Part shown: positions 23,050-35,111 of the stretch, one piece after another
How the letters are laid out: each line of letters opens with the position of its first letter
Numbering within the stretch: the stretch's first letter is position 1
Source of the DNA: Amaranthus tricolor
Taxonomy: Eukaryota > Streptophyta > Magnoliopsida > Caryophyllales > Amaranthaceae
Length of the DNA: 64,000 nt
Direction of reading: 5' to 3'
Assembly: GCF_026212465.1 (NCBI RefSeq)
Contig: NC_080048.1
Span: forward strand, 39,577,875-39,641,874
Notes under the pieces: model-generated
What the model was told of the DNA's origin: nothing
The model's input: only the letters and a program-made list of their open reading frames with translations
Database searches by the model: none
Made by a program: the position numbers and the translations under genes

Positions 23050-23261
23050 ATGGAATATTGGAGCTCATGATACTTAAAATTAGGAAGAGGAAGACCGAAG
23101 ATAACTTGGAAAGTAGGAGTGAAAAAAGATGTGAGATGCTAGAAAATCTAAATGTACACAGAGGAAAAATCAATGTGGATTGTGAACAATTATTGAAACT
23201 AATATATTAGTTCATGTAGCCGACCTAATCTTTTGAGATTAAGGCTTTGATATAATTATTG
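23050..23261 (+). mobile_element. 3' end of an RTE-type LINE
   Basis: The sequence matches, in degenerate form, the carboxy end of plant RTE-clade reverse transcriptase ORFs. A GRPKITW-like coding string (GGAAGACCGAAGATAACTTG) is followed by VKKDV and, about 110 bp later, a VADP(N/T)-like string (GTAGCCGACCTAATC), then TTTTGAGATTAAGGCTTTG and a short AT tail. Frameshifts and stops interrupt it. The LTR-like element begins immediately after the tail. Confidence 0.55.
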
Positions 23262-23880
23262 GTGTTATGAATGGTGTGACTTAAGTGCACATTTGATGGG
23301 TGCATTCATGTGGTGACTCTTGAGATGGAATCTCATAAGTATGTCATGAATGGGTGTATTAAGTTGAGTCTTGATGATTGTGATTTATGATGGTGATTAA
23401 AAGTATGGATTAATGAGGTAATGAAGTATGAGTTATTCATTAGAGTTATGGGACTTAATGAAGAAGTGCAAAAGGTTTCCAGGATGCTGTTTTTGACTCT
23501 TCAAGTACTTGGGGATGTTTCATTATCATTTATTCATAGTTTTAATGTACTTAATGTTACTTAGTGAGATCTCTCCTATAAATAGAGAGCTCTCATTCAC
23601 ACATAAAGAATCATCCACAAAATACACCCCAAGCCAAACACTAGCCTATATCTCTTCTCTATTGTAATTCTCCATATTTGAGAGTTCTTTAAACTCCTTT
23701 GATAATATAAGAGATACTACACACCGGAGAACGTAGCCTAAGTTGGGTGAACCTCGTTAAAATTTTTTGTGTCTTTTTTGCATTACTTTCTCCTACAAAT
23801 ATCGATATCATTGATAGCTTAATTTGTTTGTCACAAAACCTCATACATTCGATCTTGACAATATTGGAGTTTGAAACACA
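23262..23880 (+). mobile_element. Probable solo LTR (copia-like), right border approximate
   Basis: Starts TGTTATGAATGG directly behind a LINE tail. It contains a TATA-like CTATAAATAGAGAGCTCTC near 23577, a leader rich in CTCT and the R-U5-like end CACCGGAGAACGTAGCC then GGGTGAACCTCGTTAAAA near 23720-23765, also seen inverted at 2.4 kb. No primer-binding site or internal domain follows, so a solo LTR is likeliest. The right end lies somewhere between about 23790 and 23880. Confidence 0.5.
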
Positions 23881-24973
23881 TTGTTCGAACTCTAATATAG
23901 CATCGTTTTCAATTGGTTAATAATTATCTTTCTATAACATAACCTTTAATCCAAATACGTGCTAAATTGAAGCTCTAAAATTAATATTTGAAGTTAATCT
24001 ACAGCTCTTATTAGTTGGCTCTTGATTTTGAAGTTTATCCTACAGCTCTTATTAGTTGGGTTCTTGCTGAGTTTGGTGATAACCTAATTATTTTGTGTAC
24101 TAGCTAGTAACATCATGAATGTTGTAGACATTTATTTTCCACCATAAACTAGTATGAATTATTAAACTTTTCAAAAAAGAATTTATTGAAGAAAATTATG
24201 TACGTACACTGCAAAATTAATTAATTCTCAATACGGGATAAATATCATATTCAATAGCAAATTCAAAAGGACAAAAGAGTATTATACGTTATAAGGAATA
24301 TTTTAGAAAAAATAAGATTCTTTTACTATATAAATATAATAAAAAGTATAAATATATTCAGGTGAGAAGCTCTATAATATTTTAATTAATGATATATGAT
24401 AATAAATGAAATACTTTACTCATTTTGTTACATATTATATTCTAAAATGTTTTATTTATTAGTTTTGTTAAATTTCTAAAATTAATAATGAGATCATGTT
24501 TCCACTTTATTTAATCCAAAAAAAAATTATACATATCATATTTTTTTCTTACCAATATATTTCTTTTATTTATTTTTCTATTTAAGGGCAAATTTAAGAT
24601 AATATTATAAAATACGCTCTTATTTTTCATAAAGAGAATAAATCTAACTGATATTTTTCTCCATCATCTATTATAATACTCTATAATTTAATTTTTAATT
24701 AAATAATCAAATTGTAATTTTAGCAGACTCGAACCTAGACCATCCGTCTATATCCATGAGTATAAAATAAAGTTGAAAAAAAGCTAAAGGAGGGAGCCGT
24801 TGGAGAAAATGGAAAAGTGGGACCCATGCAAGCTAATAAAACCAAAAATAAAATGTCATTTGGACGGCTAATAATGAAGGCTCCCCCCACAGCCCAAAAA
24901 ATTAAAATAAAAACATAATAATACAACTCACTAATTACAATTATACTCCTAATAATATACGCAAACCTTTTCA
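23881..24973. other. Upstream flank of the PIP2 gene
   Basis: AT-rich sequence with one local duplication near 24000-24060 (CAGCTCTTATTAGTTGG twice). The last 250 bp is presumably the PIP2 promoter. Confidence 0.4.
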
Positions 24974-24981
24974 TATATAAA
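24974..24981 (+). promoter_or_regulatory. TATA box of the PIP2 gene
   Basis: TATATAAA lies 83 bp upstream of the PIP2 ATG, followed by a CT-rich leader (CACTACTTTCTTTCTC). Spacing suits a plant core promoter with a leader of about 50 nt. Confidence 0.6.
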
Positions 24982-25063
24982 TAACCCTTCTTAATCCCTA
25001 TTCCTCATCCCAAGAACTCTCACTACTTTCTTTCTCTAAAAAGTCAAAAAGTCAAAGGAAGCC

Positions 25064-27154
25064 ATGACTAAGGATGTGGAAGCAGTGTCAGAACAACCAA
25101 GATCATCTGAATACTCAACAAAAGACTACCATGATCCTCCACCAGCTCCCCTTATTGATATGGAGGAGTTTGGAAAATGGTCTTTTTATAGGGCTATTAT
25201 AGCTGAATTTGTTGCTACACTTCTGTTTCTTTATATAACTGTTCTTACCGTTATTGGTTACAAGAGCCAAACTGATACCACTGCCGGCGGTGATGATTGT
25301 GGTGGTGTAGGTATCCTAGGTATCGCTTGGGCTTTTGGTGGCATGATCTTTATCCTTGTTTACTGCACTGCCGGAATCTCAGGTAAGACCTAAGGTTATG
25401 TGTAAACGCTCTTAACTAAAAGTTTAAGTTGATCACGCTTTCTAACATGAGACTCTCGTAAGACTTAAAGTGTGGAAGCGACACAAATGCTTCTCATATG
25501 CTTAACTAATTTTTCTACTAGCTCTGATACTAAATAAATAGAAAACTTAAACTAACAATTGTAATCTTATAAAATATTATACATTCAAACTGTCCTAATA
25601 AAATATTTCTTCTTAAAGTTCAATGTGATAAGAGGTCACAGGTTCAAATCTCAACCACCTATCATTCAAAGTGGAATAATCAACGCCGGGTATGAGAAGG
25701 GTCTGTGTTAGCATCCACACTTTTAGCCAAATGGCTCTCGTGTGAGGGAACGTGTTAGTGTATATAATATATCATAGGATCTAAACCATTAGTTTAAACT
25801 TTTGGTTGAGTTGATTCTTTGTTATATTAAGATAGATGGAGTAATGATCAATTCCCACGTGTAAAGTGGGTATTAGTTATTTGACGATGACATGTATAAA
25901 ACCTAACTACTTTAAAATTGAAATTATCCAGGAGGACACATCAACCCAGCAGTGACTTTTGGATTATTCTTAGCAAGGAAAGTGTCCCTACCAAGGGCAT
26001 TTTTGTACATGGTAGCACAATGTCTAGGTGCCATATGTGGAGTTGGGTTAGTAAAGGCATTCCAAAAAGCATACTATGTTAGGTATGGTGGAGGTGTTAA
26101 CCAAATGTCACCTGGCTATAACAAAGGAACTGGACTTGGTGCTGAAATTATTGGTACCTTTGTTCTTGTTTACACCGTTTTTGCTGCTACTGACCCTAAG
26201 AGGAATGCTAGGGACTCCCATGTTCCTGTAAGTTCTTTATTTTCACTTAATTATCCTATATACCTAATCTTTTTTATCATCATCTACTTACATTATTCGC
26301 CTAATTAGTAATTACCGATTACCCTACCACTTAATTACAATTCGGACTCGATAATTGAAGCCCTTAATTAGTACGTACATAAGGTGTATTTGACAAATGA
26401 CTTTTTGGTTAGTCAAATAGCAAAAAAAAATAATAATATTTAAGCTGATAGGCTTGTAAATAACTAATACCCTTTTATCAAAAATCTCCATAATTAGAAT
26501 AGCGGACTTAATAACTAGCAAAATGGTCAATATTTTCAGTCAACAACAGTTTCAGCCAACACTAATTTGCTAAACAAAATTATATATTTTTTTTTAGTAT
26601 TTTTCAAGTATTTTTACATGTAACTAATACAATTTGAAACATGTATATATGTGTAGGTTTTGGCACCACTTCCCATTGGATTTGCAGTATTTATGGTTCA
26701 TTTAGCTACCATTCCAGTGACTGGTACAGGCATCAACCCTGCTAGGAGTTTTGGAGCTGCAGTGATCTTCAACCATGAAAAATCATGGAATGAACACGTA
26801 AGAATCATAAATTTTCATATTTATCATTACTTGCAGACTCATCGTTTTAACTAAGAGTTCTCGAAATCAATTTTAATAATTTGACAAAAAAGAGTGTCAT
26901 TACGTAGTTTACTTGAAATTAAATATTTATATTCTTACAAATTATTAAATTAAGTAATTTCTATACACTATTTTTTTAAAAAAGTAATTTCTATAGAAAT
27001 TTTCCAAGATAATTAAATTTTTTTAATTGTGTTTTTTCAGTGGATTTTCTGGGTGGGCCCATTTGTTGGAGCAGCAATTGCAGCATTCTACCATCAATAC
27101 ATTTTAAGGGCTGGAGCAATCAAGGCTCTTGGATCATTCAGAAGCACTGCTTAA
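25064..27154 (+). CDS. PIP2: Plasma-membrane aquaporin, PIP2 subfamily
   Basis: Water channel of the plasma membrane. Four exons join in frame: 25064-25382, 25932-26227, 26657-26797 and 27041-27154 (289 residues). Exons 2 and 3 are 296 and 141 bp, the lengths usual for plant PIP genes. Both half-helix motifs are present (HINPAV with Asn111, GINPAR with Asn232). The selectivity filter is the PIP set Phe91/His220/Thr229/Arg235. The gating histidine in loop D is His203, and phosphorylation-type serines occur at Ser125 (RKVSL) and Ser284 (GSFRS). The short C-terminus and [14 protein letters not shown]-terminus fit PIP2 rather than PIP1. The cytosolic N-terminus and loop C (GGDDCGG) are slightly longer than in some PIP2s. 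Intron 1 contains a dispersed repeat. The gene looks intact. Confidence 0.96.
25395..25815 (-). repeat. Dispersed repeat inside PIP2 intron 1
   Basis: Read on the minus strand it shares ordered phrases with the copy at 29510-29760: AAGTGTGGATGC, then GGTGGTTGAGATTTGAACCTG, then CACATTGA, and ends with a CTCAACCAAAAGTTTAAACT-type block. It resembles a common plant non-autonomous element family. Its borders and class (MITE or SINE-like; a tRNA B-box-like string is present) are unresolved. Confidence 0.5.
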
Positions 27155-29068
27155 ATTAATTTAAGAAAATAATTAAACTTTGTTTTAATTAATTATATAT
27201 GGGGTTTGATTAGGGAAGGAAAGAGGAGAAACCATTAAAATTGTAGATATAATTAAAAAAATGGGGTCAACAATGGACTAAATTATTATGGTTGAGTTGA
27301 GTTTGGTTGCTTCTCTTTGTTTTTTTTTTGTTGTTTTTCTTTTATTGTTTGGTGTAAGCTTTTTTTTTTTTTTTTTAAATTATAATTTTGCAAAGATGCT
27401 TTGTAATGGTGTTAAGTGATGATTGCACATAATTATAGTACATTATCCTTGTTTTTGTTTGATTTTAAAATATTATCCACTTCTAATGTCTTCTTTTCTA
27501 CATAATTAATTACATGATTAGTTCTCAACTTTTTAGGAAATTAATTCACATATAAACTTAATCACTATAAGTAAATTCTTTTTTTTTTTTTAATAAAACT
27601 AGAAGCTAAGTAAACAATTTGATTTAGGTTGTTTTGGCTTTAACACAAATGGCTTAACATCTAACACAAAGACTAATGATATCAGCTGGTCAAACAAGCT
27701 AACAATCAATAATCATCATTGAATTGTCAGACACCCTTTATTGATTATTTTCTTACTAAATTAGAAAATATAAATACAAATAAAATATATAAACATATAA
27801 AACTTTTTAATGGTAAATGATAATGAACATTTAAGTTGGTAGTTGAGCCTAAATAACATTAGACAAATTTTAATAAAAATATTATTCTAAATAACATTAG
27901 ACCCCCTTCTCTTTTGTTGCATTTGATAGGCCGATAATGTAAAATGTCAATAAATCAATTCAAATAAAAATTTAAATTGGTAGTTGAGCCTCTAATATAA
28001 CATATCAAGAGGGATTAACTATTACCTTAAGTTTTTGATTTAGTTCTTTCTTTAACATATTGTTACGGTAAGGGCATTACAATTATTTGGGTCATTAATC
28101 CGTCCATCTATATTAATCTTACTTTGAATATAAGAAATTGTTAAAGATGAGATTTTTATTTTTACAATTAGAATTATAAAATTAGTTATTCAAAAATACG
28201 AATTTAAATCCAATATTTAAAAATTGACAACCAATGAATATTTTCTCATTTTTTTTGTTTGTCCACCTTACTTTTTGCACATTTTTTAAAGTGAATTTTG
28301 AAACTTAATATCTCTAAATACATATCATTAAAGATTAAAAATCACATGTTAACAAATATACATCAAAACAAATTTAAGAAGATCTCACATACATATAATT
28401 TATCGTCTATATATCTCTAATAACCTCATATAAGTTTTACTCTGGCTATTAAAGTTGAAAATTTTAAAATGAAAAAACAAAAAAAAAAAAATTGTTTAAA
28501 GCCTAAGATAATAACAAGGTTAACAACTACACCATATTGTTTGTATCATTATCATACTTTGTAAATTTTGCCTAATAACAAAGTAATACGGGATGGTAGC
28601 TGATATACAAATTATATCTGTACGCCTCTGAAAAGAGGTTTGCAGTATGTTCAAAGACAGATAAGGTTAACTCCTACTTCATCCATTTTTTTTTTTACTT
28701 GTATCCAAACAAATATTTGCACCGTTTATCATTTTATGATATTTTATTAAACAAGAAAAACAACATAACAAAGTAAAATTTTATTTCAATTATCTCATAT
28801 TTTCATAATATTAAATACTTATTTATTATTTTTAATTATTTTTAATATTAAATATAAACAATTCGACAAATACATTATATAATAAAAAAAGTGTTTTAGG
28901 GTAAATAAAAATAGGTAGAATGCTCAATTATTCCCTTCCAAAAATAAAAAACGATTAGCATACTTAATGATGACTTTAATTATCAAACAACAACCAAAAG
29001 TTGGTTGGCATATCTTATCGTCGTTTTACTTTACGTCAACTTTTCTTATTTAACTTTATTTTTAAAGT
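27155..29068. other. PIP2 3' flank and AT-rich intergenic sequence
   Basis: The first ~250 bp after the stop is the probable 3' UTR. Two copies of TAAATTGGTAGTTGAGCCT-like sequence near 27835 and 27972 form a degenerate local duplication. No gene seen. Confidence 0.4.
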
Positions 29069-29175
29069 AAATATCTAATGTATTCCGCTTATAGAGAACT
29101 ATAATTAAAATTACCTAATGTATTCCGCTTATAGAGAACTATAATTAAAATTTGGGAAGGAAAGAACGACGATAG
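29069..29175. repeat. SINE-like fragment with 39-bp tandem duplication
   Basis: The phrase TAATGTATTCCGCTTATAGA plus GAACTATAATTAAAATT occurs twice in tandem. The second copy continues into GGGAAGGAAAGAACGACGAT, matching the family seen at 33990-34110 and, split by a hAT MITE, at 60700-61300. Confidence 0.55.
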
Positions 29176-29509
29176 CTCATATCTATAGAATAATATAATA
29201 GTTTTTGGTTTTGGGTTCATGGCATTCATGCCTGATGCCCCTTTGTAGGTCGGGCACTAAATATACAGCCAATCTCCTGAGTATTCCTATTTGCAAAGGG
29301 GTGTGTCTCTTATTTTTATTTGCATATAATTCTTGAATTAAAAGTTTCATTGGCCATAATTTTCTGATCACGTTACTAAGAGTATGATTTGTCGTTATTC
29401 AATTCTCCTCCTACTTTATTAGTTTTAATGAGCGAGATATACTAAATATTGATGATGATGATAATCTACAATAGTGAATCCAAAATAATTAAAATAAATT
29501 GAATATTGA

Positions 29510-29760
29510 GGCCCCATAATATGTTATATACTTTAACACGCCCCCTCACGAAAGCATGATGGACTAGAAGTGTGGATGCGCATAGATGCTGAATATCCCC
29601 TTTAAATGAAAGGTGGTTGAGATTCGAACCCGTGACTTTTTGTCACATTGACTCTAATACCATGTTAAGAAACCAACTCAACCAAAAGCTTAAGCTAATG
29701 GTTGAGGCTCCAAAATATATTACATACTCTAATAAGGATATGTTATTACTCTAACATAAT
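29510..29760 (+). repeat. Dispersed repeat, second copy of the PIP2-intron family
   Basis: Bounded by ATAATATGTTATATACTTTA and AAAATATATTACATACTCTA. It contains AACACGCCCCCTCACG, AAGTGTGGATGC, GGTGGTTGAGATTCGAACCC and TAATACCATGTTAAGAAACC. Same order as the intron copy at 25395-25815, opposite orientation. Confidence 0.55.
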
Positions 29761-30984
29761 AAACTTATGGTGATCATGTTTCCAAACAATAATTTAAATA
29801 CATATACAATATTAATAGATCTGTAATTAAATGATTTAAATGTCCTAACTCCTAACAGACTCAAACCTGTATTTTACTATTTTTAAGACTATAGTTTACA
29901 ATCTTTTCATATTTGAAAACGCAATAATTTTATTTATTCATAATATTTATATATACATCATCCTATCTAACTAGGTAGCCAATCATAATATTATACTAAA
30001 TGTAATTTTCAAGACTTTTAAATTCACAAATTGAATAAAATAGCACACATGACATATAATCTAATTATTTAATGGTAATAAAATAGTTTATTAAATCCAA
30101 AATTTTAAAATAAACATAAAAAGAATATGCGGCTCCAAAGCATAGTTATCTCCATTCCTAGCCCCAAGAAATGAAGAAAACAAGCTAAGGGCATTACAAC
30201 TTACAAGTCATGCTCCCTTGTCACAATCTAATAGTCTTATTTACTTTTAATTCAAAGACTAAAAATTAAGTGTATATTAAAAATAATCGAATATTCAGAA
30301 GTAAGCAAGAATATAATAAGTAAAAGCGAAAAATATCATATTTAAAAATAAAATAAAAAATATTTATTCAAACGAATAAAATAAAAAATTGAATAAATTG
30401 AATGAGACCGAAAAGTTAATTTGTATAGTAGTTAATAACGAAGGAAGCTTATCTTAACATAATAGTTATAATTATTGCTATAGTCGCTTATGATGATGAC
30501 ATATATGCTAACTTTTCTTCGCTGTTTCTTTTTTTTCCAATATTTTTGCCAATGGATTTTTTGTGGTCGCGGATAAAGGGTGATGTTATAATTTTATATT
30601 ATTATTAAATGCAGTGAATTTCGCTCTTAATAATTATAATTAAGACTTGAAAAGAGAAAAAAAATGATAACTCACACCTATAACAAAGAATATGGCTAAG
30701 AAATCTCTCGGCTCGATTTTTACATTTGGAAAATTATGATTAGAATTTAGAACCATTTAAATCCAAACTTTTTTAGTATGGACCTACACTTGAACACAAT
30801 CTAGAGGGTCTAAATATTTTGAACTTAGATTAATATAGTTTAGGTTCGAAATGAAAATTGAATGAGTCATAATCTAATTGTTCTTGTACTAATGTTTTTA
30901 TATTTTAAAGTCTCAACTCTCAACTAAGTCTGAAAATAAATCATATGTCGAGAGTTGATTTGACATAAATTAAATAAATTTTAC
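29761..30984. other. AT-rich intergenic sequence
   Basis: Nothing recognisable apart from a SINE-like remnant near 30660-30720 (AACTCACACCTATAACAAAG then AAGAAATCTCTCGGCTCG). Confidence 0.3.
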
Positions 30985-31680
30985 ATGGGTCAGTTTATAA
31001 GTCGGTTGGTCTCGATAGAGATTAATGAATATCAGTTGGATATGAGTATATGCATGTTGGGTTCACATCAAACTAGAGCCGTTTATGTGCGGGCTACCTG
31101 CCAGGTGCGACCCAAAAATGGGTGGGCTTGGACAATTTTTTGGAAAAATTTTAATATTTGGACGGGTACTACCTGCCCGCTAAGCTAAATGGGCGTGTAT
31201 TGACACAAATTTAATACTCGCGGGTAAACCCGTCCGCCCATACATATATATATTATTTAAATCTTTATTCTAAGACAAAGTACTAGAAGATCACAATCTG
31301 TTGGCATGATCAGTTTCCTATAAGTTTATGTTTTAGCAACTAAGTCATATTAAGCTAGGTTTGCTAGTGAAAATAGTTGCATATAAAGGTTATTCGAAGA
31401 AGACAGGGAGAACATGTTATCAGTGAATAAGCTGATGATGTTTTTTATCTAGTGGGCTCTACCATTCTCGATATAGCACATAACCTAAAACAATATGACA
31501 TGTCTAAATTATGAATTAACAATAAAAACATAAAAATATTGAAAAGGTACTTAATAACAAATTAATAGCGGGCGGATAACGGCATATAAAGTTAGCCCTG
31601 TAAAACGGCGAGGCTTTTGAAATTTTCAGAAGCAAGCCTGGTCCGCTACCCATCCAAACCCGCCCATAAACACCTCTAAA
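30985..31680. repeat. Degenerate hAT-like non-autonomous repeat
   Basis: GC-rich patches (GGGCTACCTGCCAGGTGCGA; CGCGGGTAAACCCGTCCGCC; right end CCAAACCCGCCCATAAACAC) sit in AT-rich DNA. They resemble the GGGCGGGT-type ends of common plant hAT MITEs. Borders and TSD not found. The 67-codon ORF here is a by-product. Confidence 0.35.
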
Positions 31681-31828
31681 TTAAACCCATTTATTTTATT
31701 ATACTTAGACCTATACATTGCCCTAATGTTGTAGTCAGGTCTACGTCGGATCGAATGTCATCTCATATTTATAGTAATTAATTTATATAAAGATTGATTA
31801 AAAACAAGCAATTATTTTAAAAAATTAA

Positions 31829-32691
31829 GGCAAAATTATAAGAAACAACCTAATCTATACTCTTTTTGTAAAAACTACCTTATGTAAAAAATTTTGAAAA
31901 AAATTACCTTATATAATACAAATGTTTGCAAATAACTAGCTTTTAAAAAATTTCATTTGTTGACCGTTACTTTTAGCCGTTAAACATCACGTGACTTTAA
32001 AAATGTATCCTTTTTCTTAATTGAGCTTCTTTGGTTTCAGAAGCTTTGTTCCAAAACACCCAAATCTTTCGCATTGTTCGAGTATGATATCTCTCTATCA
32101 TCGCTCTATCTACGAAATGATTATTAGAATGATCCTACTTGTAAATTGTAATTGTAATCAAACGTCTTAATTAAGCGAAGGAGTAAAGGGCGTAATTTTG
32201 TCGGCATCTGAAGGGCTCGTATCAAAAATTGGTGGCTCCCTGATGGCATCAGATACCGTTGAAGAAAGCGCAGCCTCCTTGATCATCTCTGAACTATGAC
32301 TCGCTTCTGATGCGACGGAACTGCTGCTCAGTGCAGTATTATCATGGTACTCGTGACCGACTTCTGCTTTCTGATAAATTTGGTCTGCATTCAGTTCGGC
32401 ATTTGCTTCTAAACTATCTACAAAGCTTTTTTAAATGGAACAAAGCTTCTGAAATGTACATTTCAATGGAACAAAGCTTCTGAAACCAAAGAAGCTCAAT
32501 TAAGAAGAAGGATACATTTTTAAAGTCACGTGATGGTCAACGGTTAAAAGTAACAGTCAACAAATAAAATCCGTTAAAAGGTAGTCATTTGCAAACATTT
32601 GTATTATATAAGATAAGTTTTTGCAAAAAATTTTACATAAAATAATTTTTTAAAAAAGATTATAGATTAGGTAGTTTCTTATAATTTTGCT
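31829..32691. mobile_element. Pack-MULE-like element carrying a gene fragment
   Basis: Inverted repeats of roughly 230 bp start GCAAAATTATAAGAAAC and meet the complement at the right end; the 9-mer AAAAATTAA flanks both sides (31820-31828, 32692-32700). The inverted similarity runs inward through GTCACGTGA and CAGAAGCTTTGTTCCA. The centre (about 32060-32426) is unrelated, less AT-rich sequence that is coding-like on the minus strand. Inverted repeats, 9-bp duplication and unrelated coding cargo are the Pack-MULE pattern. The TSD is AT-rich and so weaker evidence than for the 11.2-kb MULE. Confidence 0.75.
32167..32424 (-). pseudogene. Captured C-terminal gene fragment (85 codons, no family assigned)
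   Basis: On the minus strand an uninterrupted frame of 85 codons ends at TAA (32169-32167). The peptide begins FVDSLEANAELNADQIYQKA, is rich in Ser/Glu/Ala (SSSSVASEASHSSEM) and ends DADKITPFTPSLN. Codon use, composition and lack of stops contrast with the surrounding sequence. Sequence from 32166 down to about 32070 may be the donor gene's 3' UTR. No ATG or promoter belongs to it, and it enters from the inverted repeat. I do not recognise the donor gene; a disordered, acidic C-terminal tail is all that can be said. Confidence 0.6.
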
Positions 32692-33989
32692 AAAAATTAA
32701 TGGTAATTCAAAATTTTTTCACAATAGCACAGCAAATAAAACATCATCAAAAAATTATATTGTCTTATTAGACGACTATTCACTTTACTCATATAAGCAT
32801 AACACAAGATTACGACTGGAATATGAATGTTCGAGAATTATGTAGATGTAACATTTGTTGATACTAGCCACACATTTTTTGAAATTATAAATTAAATTAG
32901 TGACAAATATATGTAAAAATTTTGTATAGATACTATTCATACTATTTTAGCATGTATCAATTTAATAATAATAAATATTTTTTAATGTTTATGCTTGATT
33001 ATACTTGTTAAGTAAAAATAATTACTATTTTATAATTTATCTTTTCAAATTGGTCTATTTAAAATAATATAGACTAAGTTCATAAAAAACATTTTAGATA
33101 TATATTGTGTATGATTAGTGATCTAAATCCAACCTTATCTTGTTGTTATTTAATACTTCTATTTGTTGTACGTCTGAGTTAGGTGACTTTAGCAGTGATG
33201 ACGCATTGATGCTCTTTCTTAATCTAAAATAAATTCGTGGTCGGTTTTATTTTGATTATTTAAACCGGAGTTGAAGGATGAAAAATTACCGACTTTTGAT
33301 TACTCTAATAAAATCTGAATACAATTAGAATCGGATTTTATATTAGTTGGACGACATTTTAAAAACTCTGAGCAAAACATAAATTATAGGCCCTTAGAAT
33401 CTAAAATTATATTCTAATACATTTTGGTATTTATTAATACTTTAATTAGTATAATTATTTTTTGTTAATATATTAAAATATTGCTAAATTTTATAATTAC
33501 GTGAAACCAATAACTATTAATCATAAATTTCAAATAGTTATTCCTTTTAAGTTTAAAGTTTAAACCCCCATCATCACTTATCTTGATTGAACTAATAAAA
33601 GTATTAAATTAAAAATTGTTCAGAGAGATTATATAATTAGCATAAAATAATAATAATATTTTGTTGACCTGAAATATTTTATACTAGTATATATCCTAAT
33701 CATCCAATACAAGCTGATAATACAAATTTATTAACCAATTAATCTAATTATCTTTTAAAAAATAAATTGAATATAAATTAAAATTAAATTTTAATATTCT
33801 TCCTATTCATTTAATTTTGCTAAAATTATTATTTTAAGATAAATAAATAAGATAACTATCCAAGCATAGACTCTATATAGTAACTAAGATATGTATCCTT
33901 TGACCGTACTCTAGGCTCGACATTATGTTTTTCTTTGTATAAAATAAGAAACAAATTGCTAAATGTATTAATCAAGTCGTCATCACCAT

Positions 33990-34110
33990 CATATCCAGTG
34001 TATCCCGCTCATAAAAACACTATAATCAGGGTTTGGGGAGCAAGGAAGACGGCAACTCATACCCATAAAGGAGAGTGCGGTTAAAGAGTCCCTTGGCTCA
34101 AGAAAGATCT
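33990..34110 (+). repeat. SINE-like dispersed repeat
   Basis: Reads CAGTGTATCCCGCTCATAAA, TCAGGGTTTGGGGAGCAAGG, AACTCATACCCATAAAGGAG and GAGTCCCTTGGCTCAAG. These ordered phrases recur at 61190-61300 and partly at 29069-29175, and are widespread in plant intergenic DNA. Class assignment is by resemblance only. Confidence 0.5.
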
Positions 34111-34190
34111 TCAAAGGGCGTAAAAACGAGCAACTATTCGTAAAGCCTGCAACTTATACCCACTATGATCAATACTAATAATTAAAGGAA

Positions 34191-34335
34191 ATAAAAAGTA
34201 AACATACAATAAAAAATAAAATAAACTTTAAAAAAAAAATTTAAAAAAAAAAAATAAAAAAAAAAAATTAATAATAAAAAATAAAATAAAATAAAAAAAA
34301 AAATAATAAAAAAAAATAAAATAAAATAAAAATGG
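34191..34335. repeat. A-rich low-complexity block
   Basis: About 145 bp of A runs broken by single T residues (AAAATAAAATAAAA pattern). It may be a degenerate poly-A tail of the SINE-like repeat just upstream. Confidence 0.8.
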
Positions 34336-35111
34336 GAAATTGACGGAAATGTTACTCATTGTACACAAGCGGAAACAACATTTACTTATCCTAATATCAT
34401 TAACAGACTCACACCTAAATTGCTACTTAAGTAAGATTTTAAAAATCAATTATATGTAACCTTACAATTATAACAACAAAGAGACTATTTTCAATTTACA
34501 CTCAATAACAAACATTATTTATACATATAATACAATAAACATAATAACTACAACTTAAAATATAATTCGAAATCAAAAAAATATAAATTTCTAACTCCAT
34601 AAAAACTTAAATACAAATATGAAACTAACACAATTATATATTATTATATGTTATGAATTCCATAGTTTTGGTTATCAATCCAAATATTTGCTTGTAATCA
34701 AAGAGGCTAAATTATAGCCTTAAACATTTTGTGATCAACCTAAATAACCTAGATAAACCTATCATAGAGCTTTTGATTGTATTTTAAACACTAAACCATC
34801 TTTTCATGCTCAAAATATGGAATTGTTCATCAACTTCTAATGATGTATTCTTTCCACTATCTCATATTTTATATCTAGATTTTTACTTACATTTCTTTTT
34901 TAGATTACCTTACCAACTTTATATATACAAACCTTAGTACACTCTCCTAAATCTTCTTCTCTTTTTTGTTTCCCAAATACCACATATATACCATATTTAA
35001 AATTATAATTATTATTTTCGATATTTCTTTCATACTGCTTTTGTTTCTTTTTGTTTGTTTGATCTTATTCAATTATTATATTTTGTATATTTTTATATAT
35101 ATAGAAAAATC

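Larger units (their letters stand above)
32692..34918. other. AT-rich intergenic sequence upstream of the LBD gene
   Basis: Contains a SINE-like repeat (33990-34110) and an A-rich low-complexity block (34191-34335). The final few hundred bases are the probable LBD promoter, with TATATATA near 34919-34926. No other gene seen. Confidence 0.4.

Noticed and set aside
25620..29640. tRNA-like GGTTCAAATC / GGTTCGAATC strings
   Set aside because: They are B-box-like words inside dispersed repeats; no cloverleaf, anticodon arm or acceptor stem could be drawn.
30985..31188. 67-codon ORF with Trp-rich end
   Set aside because: Falls in a degenerate GC-rich repeat; no homology pattern.
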